From: an uncultured Lachnospiraceae bacterium
Lineage (GTDB): Bacteria > Bacillota > Clostridia > Lachnospirales > Lachnospiraceae
Direction: 5' to 3'
Assembly: GCA_900318375.1 (NCBI GenBank)
Contig: ONKG01000001.1
Location: 1 to 64,000 of the forward strand
DNA length: 64,000 nucleotides
Shown here: one piece after another, positions 1 to 8,869 of the stretch
Position numbering within the stretch: position 1 is the first letter of the stretch
How the letters are laid out: each line of letters opens with the position of its first letter
Made by a program: the position numbers and the translations under genes
Notes under the pieces: generated by a model
Database searches by the model: none
What the model was told of the DNA's origin: nothing
The model's input: only the letters and a program-made list of their open reading frames with translations

Positions 1-1780
1 CCTTCAGCTGATCCTTCTCCTTCGCCGGCTTCTTCTCCGGCTTCTTCTCCGGTGTCTTCGCCTTCGGCTGAGCCTTCTCCTTCGCCGGCTTCCTCTTCAT
101 AGTCTTCACCTTCGGCTGAGCCTTCTCCTTCGCCGGCTTCCTCTCCGGATTCCTCTCCTTCGGCTGAGCCAGCTCCTTCGCCAGCTTCTTCTCCGGTGTC
201 CTCGCCTTCGGCTGAGCCTTCTCCTTCGCCGGCTTCTTCTCCGGAGTCTTCGCCTTCGGCTGAGCCTTCTCCTTCGCCGGCTTCTTCTCCGGAGTCTTCA
301 CCTTCGGCCGATCCTTCTCCTTCGTCAGCTTCCTCTCCGGAGTTCTCACCTTCGCCGCTAGTTGCTTCCTCGCTTGCTTCTTCTCCGGTATCCTCGCCTT
401 CGGCTGAGTTTTCACCTTCACCAGTTTCTTCTCCGGAGTCTTCGCCTTCGGCTGATCCTTCTCCTTCGCTTGCTTCTTCTCCGGAGTCTTCACCTTCGGC
501 TGATCCTTCTCCTTCGCCGGCTTCTTCTCCGGTGTCCTCGCCTTCGGCTGTTCCTTCACCCTCGCCGGCTTCTTCTCCGGTGTCATCGCCTTCGGCTGAG
601 CCTTCACTTTCACCGGCTTCTTCTCCGGAGTCTTCGCCTTCGGCTGAGCCAGCTTCTTCGCCGGATTCTTCTCCGGAGTCTTCGCCTTCGGCTGATCCTT
701 CTCCTTCGCCGGCTTCTTCTCCGGTGTCTTCGCCTTCGGCTGAGCCTTCTCCTTCGCCGGCTTCCTCTCCAGAGTCCTCGCCTTCGGCTGAGCCTTCTCC
801 TTCGCCGGCTTCCTCTCCGGAGTCTTCACCTTCGGCTGATTCTTCTCCTTCGCCAGCTTGCTCTCCGGAGTCTTCGCCTTCGGCTGAGCCTTCTCCTTCG
901 CCGGCTTGCTCTCCGGAGTCTTCGCCTTCGGCTGATCCTTCTCCTTCGCCGGCTTGCTCACCGGTGTCCTCGCCTTCGGCTGAGCCAGCTTCTTCGCCGG
1001 ATTCTTCTCCGGTGTCCTCGCCTTCGGCTGATCCTTCTCCTTCGCCGGCTTCTTCTCCGGTGTCCTCGCCTTCGGCTGAGCCAGCTTCTTCGCCGGCTTC
1101 TTCTCCGGTGTCTTCTCCGGAGTCTTCTCCTTCGGCTGAGCCTTTACCTTCGTCAGCTTCCTCTCCGGATTCCTCGCCTTCGGCTGAGCCAGCTCCTTCG
1201 CCAGCTTCTTCTCCGGTGTCCTCGCCTATGGCAGAGCCTTCACCTTCGCCGGAGTTCTCGCCTTCGGCTGATCCTTCTCCTTCGCCGGCTTCTTCTCCGG
1301 TGTCTTCTCCGGTGTCTTCGCCTTCGGCTGAGCCTTCTCCTTCGCCTGCTTCCTCTCCGGATTCCTCGCCTTCGGCTGTTCCTTCACCCTCGCCGGCTTC
1401 TTCTCCGGTATCCTCGCCTTCGGCTGAGTTTTCACCTTCACCAGTTTCTTCTCCGGAGTCTTCGCCTTCGGCTGATCCTTCTCCTTCGCCGGCTTCCTCT
1501 CCGGTGTCCTCGCCTTCGGCTGAGCCTTCTCCTTCGCCGACTTCTTCTCCAGTATCCTCGCCTTCGGCTGAGCCTTCACCTTCGGCAACTTCTTCTCCGG
1601 TGTCCTCGCCTTCGGCTGAGCCTTCTCCTTCGCCGGCTTCCTCTCCGGAGTCTTCACCTTCGGCTGATTCTTCTCCTTCGCCGGCTTGCTCTCCGGAGTC
1701 TTCGCCTTCGGCTGAGCCTTCTCCTTCGCCGGCTTCTTCTCCGGATTCCTCGCCTTCGGCTGGGCCTTCTCCTTTATCTA
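1..1780. repeat. 48-bp tandem repeat array encoding a 16-residue acidic unit
   Basis: Roughly 35 degenerate units of 48 bp (plus-strand reading: CCTTCGGCTGAGCCTTCT, CCTTCGCCGGCTTCTTCT, CCGGAGTCTTCG) run from the left edge to about 1780. Some units have lost or gained in-frame blocks (for example at 645-670 and 975-1000). Length changes keep the minus-strand frame open, as expected for a repeat maintained as protein. Variant units such as GTGTCCTCG versus GAGTCTTCG are interspersed, suggesting repeated unequal exchange. Confidence 0.9.
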
Positions 1781-3395
1781 CTTCGCCGCCTTCTGACGCT
1801 TCGTTTCCGTCAGCTGCTTCCTCGCCGTTTTCTTCATCGTTTACAGATTCTTCACTTTCTCCGGCTTCTTTGTCTCCAACAGCTTCCTCGACATTCTGAC
1901 CTTCTCCTGAATCTTCTCCATCAGGCCAATCTTTGCCGGAAAGGTTGGTTTGATCAGCAGAATTATCCTGTGTATCAGAATTTAAGGCATCATTTTCCAT
2001 CGTATTGCCGGACGATTCTGTTCCACTGCCAGGATATGCTGCTTCATGCAGACGCTGCCACTCGGGATCTTTAGAATACTCCGGATAATCGCCGTACCCA
2101 TAATTGTGGTCCGACATATACTGTGTTAAATTATTCAGAGCCTCATTATTCCCTGCGGGATCCATCGCATTTCCTGATAGATTCTGTGTGTTCTCAGGAG
2201 CTGATGACACTGCATCGGATGAAAATTGATTATTCCCGGATGCCTCAGGTTCTGTACCGGATGGGTTCGGCTTCGCATTATAATTTTCCTGTATTCCTTC
2301 CGGCTCTCGATTTATGGTATTGACAGGAATGTTGTACCCGAGTTCCTGCGCTGCAGCAACTCTGTGACGTCCATCATCCTGAAATTCAAGACCGTTGGGG
2401 CCTTTTTCCACCTTGACCATTTTATTGGGATCGTAATACGCCACCGCAGTGTCTCTCAGGGCCGGATCCTGCTTAATCTGCTCCAAAGACTGTCCTGCCG
2501 CAAGTCTATCCTGCACCTCCGGTAACTTAGATGCCAATTTCATATAGTCATCTTTTGTATTTGTATGATGATTCCAGAAATGATCTCCGGAGCTGTCAAC
2601 ACCTTTGATAGAGGAAGCGGGGACAGTATCGTAGGGTTTTGAATCAGTAGAAGCAAAGACGTTTCCTCCGGATGGCAGATTATTGTTCTCAATACTGCCA
2701 CCGGATTTTTGATTGTTGTTTGAGGTGTCTCCGCCCGGAGGCATATTGTTTGGATCTGTGGGGCCTCTTCCCCCCGGCGGTGGCGGCGGATTGTTCGGAC
2801 CTGAGGGGCCGCTTCCCCCCGGCGGTGGCGGCGGATTGTTCGGACCTGAGGGGCCGCTTCCCCCCGGCGGAGGCGGCGGATTGTTCGGACCATCTTCTTT
2901 CCGAGGATCACCAAGTACTATATATCTTCCGTCTGCAATCGCCCCTTTCGGGTTGTTATTCGGCGTAAAAACCTGCTTTAAGCCGGGAACTGCCTCGTAT
3001 CCCGCCTCCTTTGCAAATTCCGGTTGAGGTTTGACTGTACTGATTACTCCGAGCTGAGGTCTTGTCGATTTTACCCGGTCCACATACAAGGCATCATTGT
3101 AAGAAGGAAGCTGTAGATTCTCCTGCCTCTGGTGCGGTGTCTCCCCCGGATTGTCAGGTGTCACATAATCGCCGGAAGCAAGTCCATGGGAACCGGATAC
3201 CATATTGAATTCACTCTCGGAACCGATCAGCTTCACTCTGTTGTTGATTCCGGAATCAATAGCCTGGTCGAATCTTTTCTTTCCCTCATCATCCAGCCTG
3301 TCCCTCATCCCGTTGAGGGTTTTCTCATTCGTCTCGGGAGTCATTTTATAATCGCCGGAATTTTTTTTGGGTCCTTTGATTTCTTTTTTACCCAT
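1..3395 (-). CDS. Large acidic-repeat protein with ParB-like motif (partial, 3' end outside window)
   Basis: An uninterrupted minus-strand frame of about 1131 codons starts at ATG 3395 behind a GAGGGAAAG ribosome site and is still open at base 1. It begins [16 protein letters not shown] and has no signal peptide. Residues about 167-213 are three 15-residue units built on [10 protein letters not shown]. Around residues 339-358 it reads [19 protein letters not shown], which resembles the conserved GRHR motif of the ParB/sulfiredoxin-like fold seen in nucleases and some polymorphic toxins. From about residue 500 it becomes extremely Glu/Gly/Ser/Ala-rich, with a 16-residue repeat ([16 protein letters not shown] type) to the edge. 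The first 150 residues, with [12 protein letters not shown] and a later PGLKQVFTP, loosely recall toxin-like domains; that is weak inference. Long frames on the opposite strand here are mirror images of the repeat. Function unknown. Confidence 0.85.
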   Translation of the reverse strand, partial: MGKKEIKGPKKNSGDYKMTPETNEKTLNGMRDRLDDEGKKRFDQAIDSGINNRVKLIGSESEFNMVSGSHGLASGDYVTPDNPGETPHQRQENLQLPSYNDALYVDRVKSTRPQLGVISTVKPQPEFAKEAGYEAVPGLKQVFTPNNNPKGAIADGRYIVLGDPRKEDGPNNPPPPPGGSGPSGPNNPPPPPGGSGPSGPNNPPPPPGGRGPTDPNNMPPGGDTSNNNQKSGGSIENNNLPSGGNVFASTDSKPYDTVPASSIKGVDSSGDHFWNHHTNTKDDYMKLASKLPEVQDRLAAGQSLEQIKQDPALRDTAVAYYDPNKMVKVEKGPNGLEFQDDGRHRVAAAQELGYNIPVNTINREPEGIQENYNAKPNPSGTEPEASGNNQFSSDAVSSAPENTQNLSGNAMDPAGNNEALNNLTQYMSDHNYGYGDYPEYSKDPEWQRLHEAAYPGSGTESSGNTMENDALNSDTQDNSADQTNLSGKDWPDGEDSGEGQNVEEAVGDKEAGESEESVNDEENGEEAADGNEASEGGEVDKGEGPAEGEESGEEAGEGEGSAEGEDSGEQAGEGEESAEGEDSGEEAGEGEGSAEGEDTGEEVAEGEGSAEGEDTGEEVGEGEGSAEGEDTGEEAGEGEGSAEGEDSGEETGEGENSAEGEDTGEEAGEGEGTAEGEESGEEAGEGEGSAEGEDTGEDTGEEAGEGEGSAEGENSGEGEGSAIGEDTGEEAGEGAGSAEGEESGEEADEGKGSAEGEDSGEDTGEEAGEEAGSAEGEDTGEEAGEGEGSAEGEDTGEESGEEAGSAEGEDTGEQAGEGEGSAEGEDSGEQAGEGEGSAEGEDSGEQAGEGEESAEGEDSGEEAGEGEGSAEGEDSGEEAGEGEGSAEGEDTGEEAGEGEGSAEGEDSGEESGEEAGSAEGEDSGEEAGESEGSAEGDDTGEEAGEGEGTAEGEDTGEEAGEGEGSAEGEDSGEEASEGEGSAEGEDSGEETGEGENSAEGEDTGEEASEEATSGEGENSGEEADEGEGSAEGEDSGEEAGEGEGSAEGEDSGEEAGEGEGSAEGEDTGEEAGEGAGSAEGEESGEEAGEGEGSAEGEDYEEEAGEGEGSAEGEDTGEEAGEEAGEGEGSAE
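2755..2890. repeat. 45-bp proline-rich coding repeat, three units
   Basis: Three nearly identical 45-bp units on the minus strand encode [15 protein letters not shown] or close variants within the large acidic-repeat protein. The units are GC-rich (CCCCCCGGCGGTGGCGGCGG on the plus strand). They probably form an extended linker between the N-terminal part and the ParB-like region. Confidence 0.85.
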
Positions 3396-3525
3396 TTCTT
3401 TCCCTCACACTTTGTGGCTTTTGCTCTCAAAGCGTCCTTTTATTCCTGCCCCGAAGCAGTGTTTTTACCCTATATACAACAGAATATACAACAAACCATC
3501 CACAGCTCGTTCCATTTCCTAACAG

Positions 3526-3555
3526 AAAAGGGATGACACATACATCATCCCTTTT
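3526..3555. terminator. Bidirectional intrinsic terminator
   Basis: The arms AAAAGGGATGA and TCATCCCTTTT (11 bp) enclose an 8-nt loop and give a T run on either strand. It lies between the stop of the zinc-ribbon PH-domain gene (3624) and the start of the acidic-repeat gene (3395). The latter therefore probably has its own promoter within 3396-3525. Confidence 0.75.
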
Positions 3556-3623
3556 TCGTTGAACATTTTTTACAAAAAGTATAATGATCTAAACTAGACA
3601 GTATATCCGCTTCGATACCGCAG

Positions 3624-4898
3624 TTACTTCTTCCACTGCTTGATCGCTTCGTCTCCGTACTTCTGAATATCGCTCACCATAGCCCACAGTTCGATGATTG
3701 CCAGTTCTGTATCCCTCCAGGGAAGGACTTCGGCAAACCCGGTGTAATCAGGTTTCCGGAAAAAGTTCAGAATACCTGATTCTTTTCTGCGGATTTCCAC
3801 AGCGGGCTGTGTTCCCTTGGTCTCTATATTGACGATCAGATTAGGAACCCAGCAGATGATCCAGCCTATAAACAACAGGATCAAGCCTACCAATATTACC
3901 GGCAGTCCCCACATTTTTACCGCAAAGTCAGAACTATTGTATGCCATCCTGTAGAATATCATCCTTTGCTGTTGCGAAAGTATCATGCCGTATCCGACTG
4001 ACACCAGGAGCAGTTTCAGGGGAAACTTTTTATAGAGCAGGAAAAAGGGTATGAAGGCAAGTCCGGTAATCAACAGGGTGAGCAGGCCGATCAGCCAGCC
4101 AGGCATGCCCCACATATCAAAGCGATGGAAAATACCGGCTCCCACATATACACCAAATCCCACAACGATCGCCACACCCAGATAATTCAGGAAGCTGAAG
4201 CGATGGTCTTTGCGAAGCTTGATGCCGGAGATCTCATCGATGGCAAATTCATGCTGGAGAGTCGTACGTCCCATCAGGGAACGGCCGGTTGCACGGAAGA
4301 TCACGCGCTTATTGGTCACCTGCAGCCTTCCTTCCGCTCTGCTCAGGATCAGTCTGGTCCGAAGGACTGCCATATCATACTGCTTGATCGGCATCTCTCC
4401 GGAATCAGGGTCGATACATTGAGGGACAATCTCGAGATTTCTCTCATAATAATCAACATCGTTTGTCTCGGGTTCTCCCAGACCGACACGATTCTTAAAA
4501 CGGATCCATAGTGCTGAGATTGTGCTGATGATCCTTGCCAGGAAAGGCGCGATGCCGCTGATCACCTCGGAAGGATTTGCAGCTTTGATCCCGGGCTTGG
4601 GAGGCTCCGGAATATAGGAAGGTCCGTCATAAGGATTGTGACCGGCACCTCCTGCAGGTCCATATCCGCCATCATCATAGCCGGATCCCGGATCGGGATT
4701 GGCACCATAGCCTCCCATGTCTCCGGGATATGCATTGGGCATTCCCGCACCCGGAGCCGGATTCTCCGCATAGCGATAATCGGACCGATACATATGGGCA
4801 GGGTCCCTGCCTGCATAATTATCTGCTGCTGCAGCCGCTCCGCAGCTGCAGGTCTGGCCCTCTTCAAGCCATTTACCGCATTTTCCACAATAAGGCAT
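3624..4898 (-). CDS. Zinc-ribbon membrane protein with PH/GRAM-like domain
   Basis: 424 residues. The N-terminus MPYCGKCGKWLEEGQTCSCG supplies four cysteines (4, 7, 17, 19) for a short zinc ribbon. A Gly/Pro/Tyr/Asp-rich low-complexity linker follows to about residue 105. Residues about 175-225 (LQVTNKRVIFRATGRS and a following EFAIDEISGIKL) match the pattern of bacterial PH-like or GRAM-like domains. Several hydrophobic segments follow (about 233-255, 268-290, 300-315, 335-357), so it is probably an integral membrane protein. It is the last gene of a leftward cluster with the TcaA-like gene (66 bp upstream). Proteins of this zinc-ribbon plus membrane-domain layout are common in Clostridia, but their role is not established. 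Confidence 0.7.
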   Translation of the reverse strand: MPYCGKCGKWLEEGQTCSCGAAAAADNYAGRDPAHMYRSDYRYAENPAPGAGMPNAYPGDMGGYGANPDPGSGYDDGGYGPAGGAGHNPYDGPSYIPEPPKPGIKAANPSEVISGIAPFLARIISTISALWIRFKNRVGLGEPETNDVDYYERNLEIVPQCIDPDSGEMPIKQYDMAVLRTRLILSRAEGRLQVTNKRVIFRATGRSLMGRTTLQHEFAIDEISGIKLRKDHRFSFLNYLGVAIVVGFGVYVGAGIFHRFDMWGMPGWLIGLLTLLITGLAFIPFFLLYKKFPLKLLLVSVGYGMILSQQQRMIFYRMAYNSSDFAVKMWGLPVILVGLILLFIGWIICWVPNLIVNIETKGTQPAVEIRRKESGILNFFRKPDYTGFAEVLPWRDTELAIIELWAMVSDIQKYGDEAIKQWKK

Positions 4899-4964
4899 GT
4901 TGTCCTTCCTTTCCCTTTTTAGAGAAGTCCCGGCTCCCGCAGCATCTGTCCGGAGTCAATCTTC

Positions 4965-6626
4965 TCAAAAGTAAATATACTGGCAGCCAAGACTTGTCTG
5001 TACCCAGTTTCCGTTTTCCATCTTGAAATTGAAAGATAAGTCACAGTCTGCTTCTCCGGTGTAGCTCTCGACATCTCCGCTGTAGCTTTTCTCATGACAG
5101 CTTCCCGTACAGGAAAACATCAGATTTGAATACGGACTATATGCGCTGGCTTCTGCCGTAATCTCCTGAAATTCTATTGCGGAAACCCAGTAATCTTCAC
5201 CGCTCATACGGGACACCAGATTCTCGTAATCGTCCCTGATATATTCGAGATCCTCTGAATCTGCCGTAAACAGATCCGCAATCGTCTCAAAGTTCTGTTT
5301 TTGTATAGCAGCCTGATAAATTTTCTGCATATTGGCGACAGCCAGTTCGTTAATCTCCTCCATTGTTTCCCTGGAGAGCATCTGATCTGTCATATCACAT
5401 GAATTGTCATATCCGTCTACATAGTATGCGTCCCTGAGTTCCTGAAATCCATCCTGGGTGACACTGATATAATGCTGTCCTCTGAAAATCCTGGGAATTG
5501 TATAGACAAGGTATTCTTTCTCTGTATAATCATCTTCCTCTGCCTTCGCATACTTATCCGAAACATCAATACCGTCAATCTTCAGCTTTACTCCGGCAGG
5601 AACATATATCACAAAGTTTTCAACGATCAAATTTCCCGAAGAAACATACCATTTTCCGCTTTTTCCGGACTTCACCATATTGATATCCAGTTCGGTATTA
5701 TAAGAATCTCCTTTGTTCCTGTATAAGACGACATAGTTTTTCCCGAGTTCGTCTTCATAATCGCGATATCCGTAGGAACTCCCGTAATAGTCATTGGAAT
5801 CCTTCACCGTGTAATTGTCTACTTTCGAAAAATCGTAAGTTGACACAGCAAATTCCAGCTCCTTGGGATTGATGAAATCATCTTTGTCCAGATTCATGCA
5901 GGAAAATGCCTTTTTATAATTTCCGTTCACAAGCGAGACAAAGAATTTCTCCGCTGTCTTATCCGCCGACCCGGATCCGTTAAACAGTGTGACAACGATG
6001 ACAAAAACGATAAATGCTGCCACTGCCTCGCCGATCAGCGCAATAAGCCATTTGGACACCGGAAGCGATTTAGACACCGGGCCCGGTTTCACAGGGCCTC
6101 CAACAGGTCCGTCATAATCCATTCTTTCATAGGGACCGCTTCCGTAAGGCCCGCGCGCATTGGGATTTCCCATACCCGGACCGCCTCCATAGGGACCGTA
6201 GCCATTGGGATTCCCGCCATAAGGACCTCCTCCATAAGGGCCTCTTCCGACATCAGGGCCGCCTCCGTAGGGACCTCTTCCGACATCAGGGCCGCCTCCG
6301 TAAGGGCTTCTCCCGGCATCAGGACCGCCCCCGTAGGGACCGTAGCCATTGGGATTTCCTCTTGTATATCCGCGCGGATTACCAGCTGCTGCCTGTTCAT
6401 TCTCCATATTCATCAGCCTGGCATGGGCTGCCGACACACGTCTTTCGCCGGAATGCGGCGCAGGACTGCTGTCAGGAGCCGGTGCGTTATAGGCGGGATT
6501 ATCGTATCCTTCTTCCATGTTGGCTCCGGGTGCGGTAAATCCGCCTGCACTCTGCATCTTGTTTCCGCAGAATCTGCAGAAGGCCGCTCCATCCGGATTG
6601 TTATTTCCGCATTTTTCACAAATCAT
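4965..6626 (-). CDS. TcaA-like zinc-ribbon membrane protein
   Basis: 553 residues. It starts MICEKCGNNNPDGAAFCRFC, a four-cysteine zinc ribbon (C3, C6, C17, C20). Residues about 85-170 are a Gly/Pro/Tyr-rich stretch with repeated PYGGGPDVGRG units. One transmembrane helix follows (about 193-216), then a large extracytoplasmic part: an NTF2-like region, a segment containing IYVPAGVKLKIDGIDVSD and RGQHYISVTQDGF (PEGA-like), and a second NTF2-like region near the C-terminus. That order matches TcaA-type proteins, known in staphylococci for cell-envelope and glycopeptide-response phenotypes. The assignment is by architecture only; the Gly-Pro repeat is peculiar to this protein. It lies 45 bp downstream of a small membrane-protein gene and is probably co-transcribed with it. 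Confidence 0.7.
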   Translation of the reverse strand: MICEKCGNNNPDGAAFCRFCGNKMQSAGGFTAPGANMEEGYDNPAYNAPAPDSSPAPHSGERRVSAAHARLMNMENEQAAAGNPRGYTRGNPNGYGPYGGGPDAGRSPYGGGPDVGRGPYGGGPDVGRGPYGGGPYGGNPNGYGPYGGGPGMGNPNARGPYGSGPYERMDYDGPVGGPVKPGPVSKSLPVSKWLIALIGEAVAAFIVFVIVVTLFNGSGSADKTAEKFFVSLVNGNYKKAFSCMNLDKDDFINPKELEFAVSTYDFSKVDNYTVKDSNDYYGSSYGYRDYEDELGKNYVVLYRNKGDSYNTELDINMVKSGKSGKWYVSSGNLIVENFVIYVPAGVKLKIDGIDVSDKYAKAEEDDYTEKEYLVYTIPRIFRGQHYISVTQDGFQELRDAYYVDGYDNSCDMTDQMLSRETMEEINELAVANMQKIYQAAIQKQNFETIADLFTADSEDLEYIRDDYENLVSRMSGEDYWVSAIEFQEITAEASAYSPYSNLMFSCTGSCHEKSYSGDVESYTGEADCDLSFNFKMENGNWVQTSLGCQYIYF

Positions 6627-6671
6627 AGCTTATCTCCCTCAGAATACATGACCACAGTTTCATAGTAAGGC

Positions 6672-6896
6672 TCAGTTTCCGCTATTCTGGATCGTGAACC
6701 CCTCGTGGGTCGTGGTCACTTGTTCCTCAAAGGGCTGCTCTGTAAGGAAATCCCCCCATTTTTTGACAACTCCGTTTTCCTTGGGATGCAGAGAGCCGGC
6801 ACCTCTGGACATGATAGCAAAAAACATCAGAATAATTCCAAGTCCGATGGCAGCTGCCAGAGCAAGCACAGCCATCTTTAAATTTCGTTCACTCAT
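6672..6896 (-). CDS. Small single-pass membrane protein
   Basis: 74 residues with one transmembrane helix near the N-terminus (MAVLALAAAIGLGIILMFFA) and a polar tail. It has a good ribosome site (ACGGAGGTACGTA before ATG). It is the first gene of the leftward cluster with the two zinc-ribbon proteins, so it may belong to the same envelope complex. No family is recognised. Confidence 0.6.
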   Translation of the reverse strand: MSERNLKMAVLALAAAIGLGIILMFFAIMSRGAGSLHPKENGVVKKWGDFLTEQPFEEQVTTTHEGFTIQNSGN

Positions 6897-7001
6897 TACG
6901 TACCTCCGTTACTGCCTGACAGGGAGCATGAACAACTCCTGTTATATGGAGAAAACCGCAGCCGGACACGATCCGCATGGGAAGGATCCGGTTACGTACT
7001 G

Positions 7002-7031
7002 ATTGTATTGTAGCTTCCGGCAGATTAACAA
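7002..7031 (-). promoter_or_regulatory. Candidate promoter for the small-membrane/TcaA-like cluster
   Basis: On the minus strand a TTGTTA -35 and TACAAT -10 are separated by 18 nt, about 105 bp upstream of the ATG at 6896. The surrounding DNA (7021-7080) is very AT-rich. Position and spacing fit a SigA-type promoter, but the -35 is weak. Confidence 0.4.
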
Positions 7032-7137
7032 AAAATATATAATTATTAACAAAATTGCTTTTGATCTTAACACAATTCCTTCAAAGCAGACACACAGCAA
7101 TATTCCTTCTCATAAGGATATTGACGTAGGGAATATG

Positions 7138-8634
7138 TCAAAAGACAAAATACGTCAGATAATAAATCGGATCTTCGAATTGATAATCTTCATCCGATGT
7201 GACACAGAGGAAGTAAACTTTATCCTTTTCCACTTCTGCAACTGTCGCCAGCACAACAGAATCGTCCAGATCATATCTTTCCAATACTGCCACCACCTCG
7301 AAATCACTGTCCGAAATCTCCAGAATCCCGCAATACAGATGCTCCACATCTTCTGCATCTTCCGGTATTACGAAAGGCGTAATAGTCCCGTCCTGATCAA
7401 TATCCAGATAATAGAAATCCACATCCTGATTATCAGAGACCGCGGCTCCAAATGTTTCATCATTCTTCATTGCGTCAGCTGTCAGCATGCTATTGTTGGA
7501 TTCCACTTCTATCTTATCCGATAACTCATAAACAACGGAGTCCGTGGCAGTTTCTTTTGCAGGAGGATGAATTTCTTCGTTAAGTTCGGCAAGTGTTCTG
7601 ACAGCCTGACCTTCTTTCTCCAGAGCATCGAGTTCTTTGACAGAAATAGCAAAGTTCAGGTTCTGCCCCTCCCTGGAGGTCATGCAATTGACTCCGACGA
7701 CTTCTCCGTATACATCAACCAGCGGACCTCCGCTGTTGCCCTGTGATATAGGTGCAGTGGTCTGGATATACCAGACATCCTCTATCTCACGGGAAGCCTT
7801 GGAAACGATTCCTGACGAAAACGTGTCATCCAGGCCGAGCGGAGCTCCCAGAGTATAGACATTTTCACCCGTCTCAACATCCTTATCCGAGATCCAGAGG
7901 TAGGGGTTATCCATACAATCGATGTCCAGAATGGCAAGGTCCTTCTTTTCGTCGTAGTCCTTTACTCCGAGGATATCGTATTCTTCTCCGTCGGGAAAAG
8001 TCACATGGCCGGAAACAGCAGTATCGATCACATGATAATTGGTCACAAGTGTCCCGCTGTCATCGATGAAAAAACCGGATCCGAGTGCTTCATTGCCGTC
8101 AGAAAGCTGAACATGGATGACAGGAACGGCAGGGGAGATCAACTCATAGATCTCTTTTGAAGAAAGTTCCCTCCATCTCCATTGAGCCACATAGGTAGTA
8201 TCACTATCGGCAGCCTTGATTTCGGGCTCCCATCCCTCCAGTTCCGCGTACTCCATTTCCACTTCCGGTGCAGAGGGCATTTCCCCTGCGCGCACTTCCT
8301 GCTTGTCCTGGCCGGATACGAGTTCACCTCCGTTTACGTCAAAGGTGATATCGTAGATTTCATCCCAGTTTGCCTTGATGACCATATCCTCACTGATATC
8401 GTCCGTTTCCTGGTCCCAGCCGGCGAATACGAAGCCGTCTCTCTTCACAACCGGCTCTTCCGCATCGTCTCCGTCCTTCACCTTCTGTTCAAGTTCTCCG
8501 GAAACAAGCTCTCCGCCGTTTGGGTCGAAGGTTACCTCGAACGTCTTCTGCAAGAAAGACATTGGGGTGCAGGATGTCATACTCAGCATAAGAGCTAATA
8601 TAACCCCGGTAAATACTGCAGCTTTCCTTTTCAT
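7138..8634 (-). CDS. Trypsin-like serine protease lipoprotein with InlB-type repeats
   Basis: 498 residues. A signal peptide ends in a lipobox (LMLSMTSC), so it is probably anchored outside the cell membrane. Two Listeria-Bacteroides (Flg_new/InlB B-type) repeats follow (VTFDPNGGELVSG and ITFDVNGGELVSG). The next part is an HtrA/DegP-like protease domain with all three catalytic motifs: NYHV (His), KKDLAIL (Asp) and QGNSGGPL (Ser). There is no recognisable PDZ domain; instead the C-terminal 125 residues (VESNNSMLTADAM, DVDFYYLDIDQDG) resemble a pre-peptidase C-terminal (PPC-like) beta domain. It probably degrades or processes surface proteins. It is read as a single gene with its own upstream region. 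Confidence 0.85.
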   Translation of the reverse strand: MKRKAAVFTGVILALMLSMTSCTPMSFLQKTFEVTFDPNGGELVSGELEQKVKDGDDAEEPVVKRDGFVFAGWDQETDDISEDMVIKANWDEIYDITFDVNGGELVSGQDKQEVRAGEMPSAPEVEMEYAELEGWEPEIKAADSDTTYVAQWRWRELSSKEIYELISPAVPVIHVQLSDGNEALGSGFFIDDSGTLVTNYHVIDTAVSGHVTFPDGEEYDILGVKDYDEKKDLAILDIDCMDNPYLWISDKDVETGENVYTLGAPLGLDDTFSSGIVSKASREIEDVWYIQTTAPISQGNSGGPLVDVYGEVVGVNCMTSREGQNLNFAISVKELDALEKEGQAVRTLAELNEEIHPPAKETATDSVVYELSDKIEVESNNSMLTADAMKNDETFGAAVSDNQDVDFYYLDIDQDGTITPFVIPEDAEDVEHLYCGILEISDSDFEVVAVLERYDLDDSVVLATVAEVEKDKVYFLCVTSDEDYQFEDPIYYLTYFVF

Positions 8635-8686
8635 ATCCCCCTCCTGCGTCGATCATGATTAAAAACCTGTCTTCAGTACGCAGAAA

Positions 8687-8735
8687 CAGCGCACACATCT
8701 GTATTCATCTTAAAATGAACAATCTGTGTGCGCTG
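8687..8735. other. Inverted repeat upstream of the protease gene
   Basis: CAGCGCACACA (8687-8697) and TGTGTGCGCTG (8725-8735) form a perfect 11-bp inverted repeat around a 27-nt spacer, within the 235-bp gap between the Ig-like gene and the protease gene. No T run follows on either strand, so an operator or a structured leader is more likely than a terminator. A second short hairpin, GCAGCC-TTCG-GGCTGC type, lies at 8851-8865 directly after the stop of the Ig-like gene. Confidence 0.5.
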
Positions 8736-8869
8736 TCATAACCGTCATATCTGTTTCCTCTGGAGCAATCTGCTTCTGTGTATTATTCTGGAATTCAGGT
8801 TTGCCGGACTGTAGTGGTTTCAGGCTGGACGCCGTGCACCATTCCGACAGGTTTGCAGCCTTCGGCTGC

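Noticed and set aside
196..2074. Long Ser/Pro-rich and Leu/Arg-rich plus-strand frames
   Set aside because: They are complements of the acidic-repeat gene on the minus strand, which has a ribosome site, non-repetitive coding sequence and a motif; the plus frames have none of these.
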